NCBI RefSeq assembly: GCF_035294505.1
Contig: NZ_DATGKU010000117.1
Span: forward strand, 1 to 64,000
Reading direction: 5' to 3'
Length of the DNA stretch: 64,000 nt
From: Chthonomonas sp035294505
Lineage (GTDB): Bacteria > Armatimonadota > Chthonomonadetes > Chthonomonadales > Chthonomonadaceae
Part shown: one piece after another, positions 8,432 to 16,770 of the stretch
Layout: the number at the start of each line of letters is the position of its first letter
Position numbering within the stretch: position 1 is the stretch's first letter
Program-made: the position numbers and the translations under genes
Notes under the pieces: model-generated
The model's input: only the letters and a program-made list of their open reading frames with translations
What the model was told of the DNA's origin: nothing
Database searches by the model: none

Positions 8432-9211
8432 TTAATGTGTTGAGGTAGCTGCCGAGCTTTTAGAAGGAAGAGTGCGGTCGGGCAGAAGACGGTTCAGGTC
8501 GTCAAAAAAATCCTCGATGAGGATATTAATGGCGTCGCGCCAATCCGCAAAGAGGTAGGTGTGGCCTGCAATGGTGGTTAGGGGTTGGTCTACGGAGTAG
8601 ATGCCATGATAAACCGTGTCGCCTTGGGCATCAAGCAGGTAGAACACGCCACGACAGTTGACATGAGAGGGCACATGTTCAAGGCCTCCGAGGAGATCGT
8701 AGATATAGTGGCCGTTCACGCGGCGCGGCTCGTCGAGAACGCTTAGCAGGATGAGATCGGCATGGAGCTGACTACAAAGCTGTTGCGCCGTGTAGACACG
8801 CGGTACCGGAAAGGTGTCGCCGTGTAGGAGACCGTTATCGGTAAAAAGATCGCGTGGCGTGAAATGATCGGCTGTCAGTTGGGCCTCCACTTTCGATGCG
8901 GGAATAACCGTGAAAGCCGTGCGGTCTGCCGTACAGATGGGCAGTTGGTGAGCTGCATGTTTTTCGAGCCGTTGCAAAATCTCCCGATACTTTTGTTGTT
9001 GAGCGAGTTGTTTTTGGGTGAGCTTCGCTTCCTCTTTGGGGTTGGGCAGCAGAGTTTGCGTTCCATAGAAGGGCGAAATCACAATAATGCGGCGGGCGCT
9101 TGCCAAAATCTGACGTGCTTGTGCCTCGGGAATATCGGCGCGGGCGTGCACCGGGAACAGGAAGAGGAGGCCACTGCAGAGAGCTATCCAGAACTCTTTA
9201 CGTTCACACAT
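8432..9211 (-). CDS. Secreted protein of unknown function
   Basis: The 259-residue product starts with a charged MCERKEF, a hydrophobic stretch and an A-R-A signal-peptidase-like site (about residue 25), so it is probably exported. The rest is mixed alpha/beta with a Q/K-rich helix near residues 65-85 and a block near 150-215 (LHADLILLSVLDE, GVFYLLDAQGDTVYHGIYS) that resembles secreted proteins reading cell-envelope or lipoprotein state, but I cannot place it in a family. It follows flhB by 69 bases on the same strand, so it may be co-transcribed with the flagellar export genes. No functional claim is made. Confidence 0.65.
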   Translation of the reverse strand: MCERKEFWIALCSGLLFLFPVHARADIPEAQARQILASARRIIVISPFYGTQTLLPNPKEEAKLTQKQLAQQQKYREILQRLEKHAAHQLPICTADRTAFTVIPASKVEAQLTADHFTPRDLFTDNGLLHGDTFPVPRVYTAQQLCSQLHADLILLSVLDEPRRVNGHYIYDLLGGLEHVPSHVNCRGVFYLLDAQGDTVYHGIYSVDQPLTTIAGHTYLFADWRDAINILIEDFFDDLNRLLPDRTLPSKSSAATSTH

Positions 9212-9280
9212 CCCTTCAGCCCTTCAAGAAGAGTATCTCTTTTAGAGACGAAACACCCGCTTTATACGTTCCGCCGCCGG

Positions 9281-10363
9281 CTATCTACGATGGGCGAGTC
9301 TTCTTTGGCGGCGTTCTTCATTGATACGGTAGACGAAAGCCATAACCTCGGCGACTGCAGCGTAGAGATCGGGCGGTATCTCGGCTTCGAGGGGAACCTG
9401 ACGGTAAAGCGTGCGGGCAAGAGGCGGGTTCTCAACGATAGGGACATCGTGCTCCTGGGCCAGCTCACGAATTTTAAGGGCCACAAGGTCTTGCCCTTTT
9501 GCCACAACGACGGGCGCATTCATTCGGTCCGGTTCGTATTTCAGCGCAACAGCGTAGTGGGTAGGGTTTGTCACAACAACATCTGCGGTAGGTACCGCAT
9601 TCATCATGCGTTTTCTGGCCATCTGTCGTTGCCGCGAGCGAATGCGGCTGCGGACGAGCGGGCTGCCTTCAAGCTGTTTATGTTCTTGCTTTACCTCATC
9701 TTTGGTCATACGCAACGATCGTTCATAGGCATATCGTTGGTAGGCATAGTCCAACACGGCGATGGCCAACATCGTGAGCGCAGCACGTACAGCCATCTGG
9801 CGCGCCGTTTCCAGCACCTGCTGAACTCCTGTGAGAAGGTCTACTCTTGGAAGGACGATGAAGAGCGGGTAAGCGTTATGGATGGTGTTATAGCAGAGCC
9901 AGCCCACGAGGAGGAGTTTGCAGAGGGCTTTTATAAGCTCAACAAGTGCGTTTAGCGAGAGATAGCGGGTTATGCCGTTCAACGGGTTGAGGCGATTCAG
10001 ATCGGGTTGCATGCGCTGGAGAGCGAAAAGCGGCCCGGTCTGTGCCAGATTAATGGCGATACCCAGCGCCGCCGAGAGCGCAACGAGAGGGCCTATGGCT
10101 TTAACAACGGTAAGGCCGAGAGAGGCTCCAAGTTGCATAAGGGTAGACGTGGTAGGCGGAGTGTCGAGAAGATGTGCATAGGAGTAGCGAAAGAAGAGCG
10201 CTATCTGCTGGGCGGCGTTGCTGAACAGAGAGGGCATGGCCAAGACAAGACCGAAAAGAACAAAAAGGGATGAGAGGTCGGGTGAACGGGGTACCTGTCC
10301 ACGCTTTCGTGCTTCCGAGCGGCGCTTGGGAGTTGCGGCCTCTGTGCGATTATCTCCTGCCAT
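9281..10363 (-). CDS. flhB: Flagellar export apparatus protein FlhB
   Basis: FlhB is the membrane switch protein of the flagellar type III export gate. The 360-residue sequence has the N-terminal basic segment (KRRSEARKRGQVPRS), four hydrophobic segments, and the self-cleavage motif NPTH (in VVTNPTHYAVALKYE, near residue 265), which separates flagellar FlhB and injectisome homologues from non-cleaving relatives. It starts 3 bases after fliR ends. NPTH followed by YAVALKY is typical of FlhB. Confidence 0.95.
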   Translation of the reverse strand: MAGDNRTEAATPKRRSEARKRGQVPRSPDLSSLFVLFGLVLAMPSLFSNAAQQIALFFRYSYAHLLDTPPTTSTLMQLGASLGLTVVKAIGPLVALSAALGIAINLAQTGPLFALQRMQPDLNRLNPLNGITRYLSLNALVELIKALCKLLLVGWLCYNTIHNAYPLFIVLPRVDLLTGVQQVLETARQMAVRAALTMLAIAVLDYAYQRYAYERSLRMTKDEVKQEHKQLEGSPLVRSRIRSRQRQMARKRMMNAVPTADVVVTNPTHYAVALKYEPDRMNAPVVVAKGQDLVALKIRELAQEHDVPIVENPPLARTLYRQVPLEAEIPPDLYAAVAEVMAFVYRINEERRQRRLAHRR

Positions 10364-10366
10364 TCG

Positions 10367-11146
10367 TTAGTGTGCCTTTGTGAGCAGTAGATTGAGAGAG
10401 TGGTCTATGGCGAGCACGAGTTGGCCGGTTCCGAAGGCGAGAGCTGGCAACAGAATCGCCACGGTCATGATGCCGATCAACAGTTTTGCGGGCAACCCCA
10501 CAAAGAAAACGTTCACTTGGGGCGCCATACGCGCCATAAAGCCGAGGGCGGCATCGGCCAGAAAAAGTACCCCGATAACCGGCAGGGCAAGGCGTAGCCC
10601 GATGAGGAACACCGCCTTGATAGCAGGCAGAATGGCGAGGCCTAGGGCTGAATGAAGTATGGGTGCATCGGGGGGAATGAGCCGAAAGCTGGTGGCAAGC
10701 GCCGCAATAAGCAGGAGATGGCCGTTCAGAAGAAGGTAGAGCACGAGAGATAGTTGATTATAGAAGGCGCTCAGCAGCGATGACTGCAGCTCGGAGAAGG
10801 GGTCAATAAGATTGATGAAACCAAGCCCCATTTGGGAGTCGGAAAGCGACCCTGCCATTTCCATGGCCGTGAAGAGAAACCGTGCGATATAGCCCAGCAT
10901 CATGCCGAAGACGAGGTTTTGTGCGATGAAGTAGGCCAAAATGAGAAGCGATGTAGGAATAGGGCCGACGTGAGGAGCGATTTGGGGAAGTAGGGCAAAG
11001 GAAAGGCAAAGTGAAGCCCCCAAGGTGGCCAGCGGCGGCAGCGGCCGATTGCCCGGTATCGGTGCCGCAATAAGCACTCCAGCGGTTCTTCCGAGAAGCA
11101 GCAACAGCACATAAAAGGTATGTGCGGCGGTAATGGGAACGTTCAT
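10367..11146 (-). CDS. fliR: Flagellar export apparatus protein FliR
   Basis: A 259-residue integral membrane protein with about six hydrophobic helices. Signature stretches are GRTAGVLIAAPIPGNRPLP near the N-terminus, followed by a G-x-M-L-G-Y-I-A-R helix and the FINLIDPF turn. FliR forms the export gate core with FliP and FliQ. It lies 6 bases after fliQ and 3 bases before flhB. FliP and FlhA are not in the window. Confidence 0.93.
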   Translation of the reverse strand: MNVPITAAHTFYVLLLLLGRTAGVLIAAPIPGNRPLPPLATLGASLCLSFALLPQIAPHVGPIPTSLLILAYFIAQNLVFGMMLGYIARFLFTAMEMAGSLSDSQMGLGFINLIDPFSELQSSLLSAFYNQLSLVLYLLLNGHLLLIAALATSFRLIPPDAPILHSALGLAILPAIKAVFLIGLRLALPVIGVLFLADAALGFMARMAPQVNVFFVGLPAKLLIGIMTVAILLPALAFGTGQLVLAIDHSLNLLLTKAH

Positions 11147-11152
11147 AAGATT

Positions 11153-11413
11153 CTAGCGAGGCATATGGTCGAATGCATAGTGCATAAAGTGCACAAGCGA
11201 GGCAAGCATCCAAGGGCCGAAAAGGGCAAGGGCGGCCACTACTGCGAGGAGCTTAGGGACGAATGTCAGAGTATATTCCTGAATCTGTGTGACCGTTTGG
11301 AAAATCGAGACGAGCACTCCCGCGACGAGGCCAAAGAGTAGCAGGGGGAGCGAGAGTTGCAGGGTAACGACGAGCATGGTGCGTCCGGCTTCGAGCACCT
11401 CTTGTGAGGACAT
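11153..11413 (-). CDS. fliQ: Flagellar export apparatus protein FliQ
   Basis: An 86-residue, two-helix membrane protein. Its sequence (an ALGAGRTML-like first helix entry, LVAGVLVSIFQTVTQIQE, TFVPKLLAVV) matches the FliQ family closely and has the normal length. It heads the fliQ-fliR-flhB run, with an AAAGGGAGA ribosome site before the ATG. The order fliQ-fliR-flhB is the usual one, but fliP is missing upstream. Confidence 0.93.
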   Translation of the reverse strand: MSSQEVLEAGRTMLVVTLQLSLPLLLFGLVAGVLVSIFQTVTQIQEYTLTFVPKLLAVVAALALFGPWMLASLVHFMHYAFDHMPR

Positions 11414-11684
11414 AACGTAGTCTCCCTTTGCAGAAAGAATGAGCGAGGCCGGTGTAACGGCGCGTTGCTTCTAAGGACGGTTTCTCTCTTCCTATTATCG
11501 GGATGCAGGGCGGCAGACTGGAGTTTTGGAAAGAGGAAGTTCGACGGTTTCGCTTTTGTGAGGCGGTGAAACTTCGCTAGGGGCTAGAACCCGTATGATG
11601 AGGTGTAGGTACATCGCTCCCGGGCGAATGATCTCCCCGTATCGGGAAAATGCTCCAAAATATGGCACAACATTTACGCAGCTA
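11414..11684. other. Gene-free stretch upstream of fliQ
   Basis: Bases between the fliQ start and the promoter at 11685. I see no open frame with a ribosome site and no RNA gene. It presumably carries the fliQ operon promoter on the minus strand, but no clear -35/-10 pair was found. Confidence 0.4.
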
Positions 11685-11714
11685 TTGACGTGCCATGTGC
11701 AGCTGTGATATACT
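11685..11714 (+). promoter_or_regulatory. SigA-type promoter for the 55-aa protein gene
   Basis: TTGACG (11685-11690) and TATACT (11709-11714) are separated by 18 bases. A second TATAAT occurs at 11716-11721. The transcript would start near 11721. A small GGTAGG/CCTACC hairpin lies in the leader before the small gene at 11786. Confidence 0.6.
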
Positions 11715-11785
11715 ATATAATGTGTGTCATCTCGGGTAGGACAGCGATGTGCCTACCACGACTAGCGCGCAAGAGGTAACCACCC

Positions 11786-11953
11786 ATGGAAACGAACCAG
11801 AACGAGTGGAAGAGCGCGGAGAGCGCCATGCCAGAAGGGCCTTCGCTCGAGTTCATTCGAGCTATTGCCGAGCTGCTTGAAACAGACCCCGACGACATTC
11901 TGGCAGAGTTGGGCTATGCCCGAGAAGGCGAGGAGCTAGCGACCTCTCGCTAA
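11786..11953 (+). CDS. Small 55-residue protein resembling the last helices of an XRE HTH domain
   Basis: ATG at 11786 opens a 55-codon frame ending with TAA at 11951-11953. AGAGG precedes it by about 10 bases, a good promoter lies 70 bases upstream and strong hairpins follow, all supporting a real gene. After a polar N-terminus the sequence EFIRAIAELLETDPDDILAE resembles the helix 4-5 part of Cro/C1-type regulators (I-A-x-x-L-x-x-D-P-D-x-I-L). Helices 1-3, which contact DNA, are absent, so it is a partial-fold protein, possibly a modulator or a dimerisation partner. The function is unknown. Confidence 0.6.
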   Translation: METNQNEWKSAESAMPEGPSLEFIRAIAELLETDPDDILAELGYAREGEELATSR

Positions 11954-11975
11954 AAACATTACCCCCTCACAAATC

Positions 11976-11993
11976 GGGAGAAATCTTTCTCCC
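11976..11993 (+). terminator. Hairpin after the small HTH-like gene
   Basis: GGGAGAAA (11976-11983) and TTTCTCCC (11986-11993) form a perfect 8-base inverted repeat around a two-base loop, 22 bases after the stop codon. No long T-run follows, so it may only stabilise the 3' end. Confidence 0.45.
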
Positions 11994-12041
11994 GTGTATC
12001 ATCTGTTGTGATGGTTTCGTAAGCGTTGTGTGCGCATAGGG

Positions 12042-12078
12042 AAGGGGCGACGAAAGAACTCCACTTTCGCCGCCCCTT
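12042..12078. terminator. Bidirectional terminator between convergent genes
   Basis: A 15-base stem with one mismatch, AAGGGGCGACGAAAG pairing with CTTTCGCCGCCCCTT around a 7-base loop. It lies between the plus-strand small gene and the minus-strand Pro/Ser-rich gene and probably ends both transcripts. Confidence 0.7.
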
Positions 12079-12107
12079 TACTGTTCGGTTGGTATCCTTG
12101 GGCTGAA

Positions 12108-12719
12108 CTACCGCTGCGAACTATTCGTGCTGAAGTCGTTCTCGCCGTTAGCCGGTTGTTGAACCCCGTTTTGGGATGAGGTATCGCCTGAGGTTGAGTT
12201 TTGATTCTCTGTTCCTAAGGGAGCGGGCGGCTGGACACCCGAGTTATTAGGCGATTGCGGAGAAGGGAGCGGGCTGTTAGAAGGATTTTGGGGTAAAACA
12301 CTGCTGTTTTGAGGAGCAGAGCTTGGCGACGAACCGTTGGTGGAAGGAATGACGATCGGCCCTCCAACCTCCTGATCTCCCCCGTTATTGCTGGGATTTG
12401 ACGGTGGGGTAGGCGCAGGAGTAGCTGCTCCGGGCAGGGGAGTGGCCTGTTGCACGGACGGTGGTGTCTGCGAAGTAGGCGGATTCGACGTCGGCTGGCC
12501 TGTTTGTGTGGGAGGGGGTAGAGGATTTTGCGAAACAGGGGCGCTGTTAGGAGTATCCGGCCCTTTACCTGTTGGGATGTAGCGCGACAACACAAAGAAA
12601 CCAAGCAGAAAACAGGAAGTACCAAGTAGGATGAAGAGCAGTGTATTCAAGAAGACACGCACGACAGGGGAGGGTTGCTTTTGGTGCGACATATAGTTCA
12701 TTCGGCTTCGACCGGCCAT
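12108..12719 (-). CDS. Single-pass membrane protein with Pro/Ser/Asn-rich outer region
   Basis: The 203-residue protein has a short basic N-terminus, one transmembrane helix at about residues 21-46 (VRVFLNTLLFILLGTSCFLL), and a 150-residue low-complexity tail of Pro, Ser, Asn, Gln, Thr and Gly without charged clusters. Such a tail outside the membrane could span the periplasm or act as a flexible tether. No domain is recognisable. AAGGAG lies 9 bases before the first ATG (12719), which supports that start over the internal Met at residues 7 and 10. Confidence 0.6.
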   Translation of the reverse strand: MAGRSRMNYMSHQKQPSPVVRVFLNTLLFILLGTSCFLLGFFVLSRYIPTGKGPDTPNSAPVSQNPLPPPTQTGQPTSNPPTSQTPPSVQQATPLPGAATPAPTPPSNPSNNGGDQEVGGPIVIPSTNGSSPSSAPQNSSVLPQNPSNSPLPSPQSPNNSGVQPPAPLGTENQNSTSGDTSSQNGVQQPANGENDFSTNSSQR

Positions 12720-12779
12720 TTCATCTTTCTCCTTGGGGGCTGTAGGCGACCGAGCGCAGTTTGCATTGGCTAGTGTGCA

Positions 12780-13724
12780 TTATACCTGCTTCTGGGTGGT
12801 TTGTGTTAAAAGGAGGAGACGATCGGCGAGAGACTGCAGTCGGTCACGTTGATGAAGGAGTTCGAGCCATTGGGAAGGGATGGCGGTGTAGCCATAGCAA
12901 GCCCCTGCGAGGGCGCCTGTAATGGCACCGACCACGGCGGCATCGCCGCCGTGGTTTACGGCTACGATCAGCGCATTTTCAAAGCGGGTGGTATGCAGGA
13001 GGGAACGTAGAGCCACTTCAAGCGTTTCGGGTGCGTTGCCTGAAGGGGAGGCATCAAGAGCGGGATCTCCGGCACGTTCTACGGCTAGGGCAACTTCCGA
13101 CGGAAGCTCAGCAGCCGTCTTTAGAACTTCGTAGTAGGCCGTCTCTTTATCGAGACCCGACACCAGATAGGCAAGCATTAAGTTCAGCGCAATACAGGAT
13201 GCCTCGCTATTGGGGTGCGCATGGGTAATGCGAGAGAGGATGGCGGAGAGAACCGGGAGATACTGGGGGCTATGGTAAAAAAAGAGCGCTAAAGGGGCAC
13301 AACGTCGCAACGAGCCACTAGAAGCCCATTCCGGATTCTCCTGATGCACTGCTAAACTTGCCTCTTCCCAAGGAGTGCCGTTGGCGGTTCGTTCCAGTAC
13401 CTTGCGTGTGTGCTCTCCGATAGTACGGGGATTTCTGTGGTACCAATCCGCAAAGCGTGCGGCGATGTCGTCGGGGTCGAAAACCTGTTTCTGTAGAAGG
13501 CTGTTGGCCGTTTCTATGGCAAGCTCGATCTCATCCGTCCACTCTCCAGGAGCCAGCCGAAGCCAGCCGCCGCCGACCAAGTCGGTCACCGCTTGAGCTG
13601 GATCGGGAGGAGGCTGCGCATCGAGAGGGGCACCGAAAGCATCACCCAAGGCCAACCCAAGCAGGACGCCTCGAAAACGATTGCGCAGGATTTCAGGCAA
13701 AAGCGGCACAGGCAAGAAGGCCAT
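12780..13724 (-). CDS. ADP-ribosylglycohydrolase family protein with altered metal site
   Basis: The 314-residue protein has the family layout: an early LGLALGDAFGAP block (residues 22-33), a WTDE block near 62 and a late HGGDAAVVGAITGALAG block near 258. Active DraG/ARH enzymes use WTDDT and GGDTDT to hold two metals. Here these read WTDEIE and GGDAAV, so the second aspartates are lost and hydrolase activity is doubtful. It may bind ADP-ribose or another ligand without cleaving it. It follows the YggX-like gene by 26 bases. Confidence 0.8.
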   Translation of the reverse strand: MAFLPVPLLPEILRNRFRGVLLGLALGDAFGAPLDAQPPPDPAQAVTDLVGGGWLRLAPGEWTDEIELAIETANSLLQKQVFDPDDIAARFADWYHRNPRTIGEHTRKVLERTANGTPWEEASLAVHQENPEWASSGSLRRCAPLALFFYHSPQYLPVLSAILSRITHAHPNSEASCIALNLMLAYLVSGLDKETAYYEVLKTAAELPSEVALAVERAGDPALDASPSGNAPETLEVALRSLLHTTRFENALIVAVNHGGDAAVVGAITGALAGACYGYTAIPSQWLELLHQRDRLQSLADRLLLLTQTTQKQV

Positions 13725-13750
13725 CTGTGAGTAGTCGCCTTAAGGGTCGC

Positions 13751-13987
13751 CTAGGCTGTTGATAGGCCGAGGAACTCTTTCATCACCTGGATGAGCTGTT
13801 TACGATCTTCGGGGTCGGCAAGTTGAAGACCGTAATGGTTGATGTAGAGCACCTGCTGAGCCAACCACTCTTGCCAACAATCAGTGCATATCTGGTTTTG
13901 AATCGTCTGTCCGAGCGAGCCACCCATAGGAGGTTCGGTAAGCGCCTCAGCATTGCGCCCACAGCGTCTACAAGTGATCGTGGCCAT
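13751..13987 (-). CDS. Fe(2+)-trafficking (YggX-like) protein with N-terminal CxxC
   Basis: The 78-residue protein follows the YggX pattern: L-G-x-x-I-x-N-x-I near residue 25, W-x-x-W-L-x-x-Q near 38, I-N-x-x-x-L near 48, and D-P-E-D-R-K-x-L-x-x-x-M-x-x-F-L at the C-terminus. YggX protects Fe-S enzymes and may pass on iron. Unlike the enterobacterial protein it also has CRRC at residues 6-9 and CTDC at 34-37, which could bind zinc or iron. AGGGGAG sits 8 bases before the ATG. Confidence 0.7.
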   Translation of the reverse strand: MATITCRRCGRNAEALTEPPMGGSLGQTIQNQICTDCWQEWLAQQVLYINHYGLQLADPEDRKQLIQVMKEFLGLSTA

Positions 13988-14115
13988 TTGCTAACTCCCC
14001 TTTTCCTCGTTTGTATGGCATAGTCTACCGTATTTTTAGTATTTCGTTCACTGAAAGGGATTTCTGCCTGCTCGAACGGCAACGCCACGCATCGGCTATC
14101 GGGAACGGAGGCGTT

Positions 14116-14853
14116 TTAAACGGTTTCAATGGCTTTAAGCCAAGAGAGCAGGGTGGAGCGCGAACGGTCGGGCGCTTCGAGGTGAGAGGTTTCTATGGCG
14201 GCAATTTGAGGGGTCGCGCCTAGAAGAGTTGCAAGCTCCTTCACCTGGTTCATTGAAACCACAATGTCTTGGGTGCCGGCAATGCAGAGAATAGGCAAAG
14301 AGGGTAGCTGTGGAATGGTCAGGCCATCGAACTGTTCGAGAAATTGCATAATAGAAACCCCTGCGATATAGTCGGCGCGCTGACGCAGCATCGCTTGACC
14401 TACCGGCGTAAGAAAGCCTCGTATCGGGTGGGTGCCTGTGCAGAGAGTGGCGACGCCGGCAACCAGGTTGGGATGCCGAGCCGCAGCCATGATCGCCCCA
14501 TATCCACCCATGGAGTGGCCGATGGTTATAACGCGCTTTGCATGGGTGCTGTGCAGCCATCGAAGCGCCTCACAGGCGTTCTCTACGATCTGTTCCGGAT
14601 GATGTAGCTCCCCACCCGTGCCGCCCAACTTATGCCCCACAAAGTCGAAAGTAAGACAAGTATAGCCATGAGCCGATAGATAGTTGGCCAACCCGTCCAG
14701 GCTATACTTTCCTGACGTAAGGCCATGCATAAGGAGGAGAGCAAGGGGTTTTGGCGAAGGTTGGGCGGTTTGATAAAGCAGAGCTTCTAGCATTCCCGAC
14801 GATGAGGGGATGTGTACTTTTTCCAAATAGACGTTGGGACGAATGGGCGTCAT
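14116..14853 (-). CDS. Alpha/beta hydrolase (serine esterase-like)
   Basis: A 245-residue hydrolase with an oxyanion HGLTSGKYS motif, nucleophile elbow GHSMGGYGA (catalytic serine), an acid in AGTQDIVV and a C-terminal histidine in ETSHLEAP, so the triad is complete. The frame is open to 14931, but the ATG at 14853 overlaps the lnt stop as ATGA, the usual sign of translational coupling, and gives a normal N-terminus. Coupling to lnt suggests an envelope or lipid role, but the substrate cannot be told. Confidence 0.83.
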   Translation of the reverse strand: MTPIRPNVYLEKVHIPSSSGMLEALLYQTAQPSPKPLALLLMHGLTSGKYSLDGLANYLSAHGYTCLTFDFVGHKLGGTGGELHHPEQIVENACEALRWLHSTHAKRVITIGHSMGGYGAIMAAARHPNLVAGVATLCTGTHPIRGFLTPVGQAMLRQRADYIAGVSIMQFLEQFDGLTIPQLPSLPILCIAGTQDIVVSMNQVKELATLLGATPQIAAIETSHLEAPDRSRSTLLSWLKAIETV

Positions 14854-16424
14854 AGCGTGCTTGTCTTTCGCCTCCGCATTTGCGCTATAAAGAGACCACA
14901 CAATAGAAGGAAGCAAAGCCCTACAAACCAATCACCAAAACGGACATAGAGGGTCTGCCCGTGCAAGAGACGCATGGTATGCACCAAAAATCCCTCTTGG
15001 TTGATGGGCAGTCGCGCCAGAAGATGGCCTTCAGCGTCTATCATACAGGTGATACCGGTGGTAGTAGAGCGTACGACCTGGCGGCGGTTTTCGATGGCTC
15101 TTAGCACTACGGCAGCCAGATGTTGCTGCATGGCGGCACGGCTGAGGAACCAGGAGTCGTTGCTGATAGTGACTAAAAGAGAGGCTCCTTGCCGTGTCAT
15201 GGTGCGGACGCGAGCGGGGTACATAGACTCGTAGCAGATAAAGGGACCGATGGCCAACGAAAGGCCGTTGGGAAGTTGGGTTTTCAGCACGCGCGCATGG
15301 CGGCCCGGAGCAAGATCGGTATTAGGGAAGTCGAAAAGACGCCCAAACAGGGGGGAGAGGATGCTGCGAAATGGAATGAACTCTCCGAAAGGCACGAGCT
15401 GTTGTTTGTAGTAAACACGAGGCTGTGAAAGGCCAGGTGCGAACAGAACGGCCGCATTATGATCGGCTCCCCTTGCATAGGTCTCGGCGCCGGTGAGAAT
15501 AGCGGCGTTTGTGGCATCGGCAAGCTGATGGAAGAAAAGATAGCCCGACGGATTTTGAACCGGGTCGTAAGGGGAGGCCGATTCTGGGAATACATAGAGT
15601 TGGGGATTGGGTACGCAGGCCTTGGCGTTCATTGCCAGGCGATGCATTATTTGAAGTTGTGTTTCAGGCGATGGCGTTTGGTAGGAAGAGACGTTCGTTT
15701 GCAGATCGGCTACTTGGAGAGAAGGCCCGACATCCTGTTGTTGCAGACGTGCGAGGCCATAGAGGCACACCATGAAGCTGAGTGTGCAGGCAGCCCAGAG
15801 CCGACGCGCTCGGAGGGGCTGGTCTCGGCCCATCCAAAAATAGGCGAGTGCCCCGTTCACCAGCATCATAAGAAAACTGACGCCATAAGCGCCGGTGAAA
15901 TCCGCGATTTGCAGGATGGGCAGGAACCGGTATTGGGTGTAGCTAAGTTGCGCCCAAGGCATGCTAAGAGCGCCAAGAGTGCGGGCCCACTCCATGACCA
16001 CCCAGGCCGCCGCCAACGCCGTCACTGCCCACTGTTCGGGAACGTAGCGATCCAGCCACCAAGCGGCACCGGCCCAGAGCGCAAAGAAACCCGCCAAAAT
16101 AAAGGTAAGGCCGAACCAAGCGACCCAGCCGATGGCGGAGCCGGTCCATGCGCTGATCGTCAGCCCGATCCAGTACCACAGGGGGCCAAGGAAAGCCCAG
16201 CCAAACAGATAGCCTCGCCATGCGGCCTGCGCAAAATGGCGCGCTCTTAGAACACTAACGATGAACGGTGCCAGGGCGACCCAAGCCAGAGGCCAGAGGC
16301 CAGCAGGAGGGTTGGCCAGCCATAGCAGCAGGGCAGACAGAAGCGCTAGTCGCAATCCCCAGAGCTTTCTGGGAGGCACCGTTTGCGTCGGCTCGGTCTT
16401 GGAGCCTATCTCTTCTGCGATCAT
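14850..16424 (-). CDS. lnt: Apolipoprotein N-acyltransferase
   Basis: Lnt adds the third acyl chain to lipoproteins at the inner membrane, so it is a mark of diderm cells. The 524-residue protein has about seven hydrophobic N-terminal segments, then the nitrilase-like catalytic domain with the triad Glu (YVFPESASPY, near 281), Lys (YYKQQLVPFGEF, near 338) and Cys (FICYESMYP, near 397), and a C-terminal helix. It overlaps the downstream hydrolase by 4 bases. A 346-base gene-free stretch separates it from the divergent PIN-TRAM gene. Confidence 0.95.
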   Translation of the reverse strand: MIAEEIGSKTEPTQTVPPRKLWGLRLALLSALLLWLANPPAGLWPLAWVALAPFIVSVLRARHFAQAAWRGYLFGWAFLGPLWYWIGLTISAWTGSAIGWVAWFGLTFILAGFFALWAGAAWWLDRYVPEQWAVTALAAAWVVMEWARTLGALSMPWAQLSYTQYRFLPILQIADFTGAYGVSFLMMLVNGALAYFWMGRDQPLRARRLWAACTLSFMVCLYGLARLQQQDVGPSLQVADLQTNVSSYQTPSPETQLQIMHRLAMNAKACVPNPQLYVFPESASPYDPVQNPSGYLFFHQLADATNAAILTGAETYARGADHNAAVLFAPGLSQPRVYYKQQLVPFGEFIPFRSILSPLFGRLFDFPNTDLAPGRHARVLKTQLPNGLSLAIGPFICYESMYPARVRTMTRQGASLLVTISNDSWFLSRAAMQQHLAAVVLRAIENRRQVVRSTTTGITCMIDAEGHLLARLPINQEGFLVHTMRLLHGQTLYVRFGDWFVGLCFLLLCGLFIAQMRRRKTSTL

Positions 16425-16770
16425 ACCCCTACGTTTTACCCGATAAGCGGCACCTGAGGCGGGTATAATGTAATCTGGGCGTAATCTAGTGGGGCGTTCT
16501 CGTATGATTTTTAAAGGATGCTTCCCAACTTCTATGAGAAAGGAAATTAAGATAGTTTAACCATCTCCGGTGTTTGTCGCCGTATCTCGTGTTAGAGAAA
16601 AACGTTTCCTATTCTGCCGGATCGTGAAGGAGGGCGAAGAAAGGCGAACCTTTCGCATCAAATGCTTGTTACTCTAAGTGGAGCTACGCTTTTCACTTCG
16701 CATTGCCCTTATAAGACTTAGTGTCTGTGGTACTTGGTTGACAAATAAAGGAGATGGATAGGATAAGAGC
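16425..16770. other. Divergent intergenic region between lnt and the PIN-TRAM gene
   Basis: No gene is visible in these 346 bases. A TTGACA at 16739 is followed 17 bases later by GGATAA, a weak promoter-like pair for the plus strand, but it is very near the ATG at 16771. An AAGGAG precedes a 12-codon frame at 16754 that is out of frame with the gene. On the minus strand CATTAT near 16463 could be a -10 for lnt. None of these is convincing. Confidence 0.35.

Noticed and set aside
8864..9955. A 363-codon plus-strand open frame across the secreted-protein gene and flhB
   Set aside because: It lies opposite flhB, whose family motifs are clear, has no ribosome site, and its translation shows no domain.
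15459..16250. A 263-codon plus-strand frame inside lnt
   Set aside because: It is antisense to the catalytic domain of Lnt and of low-complexity composition typical of shadow frames.
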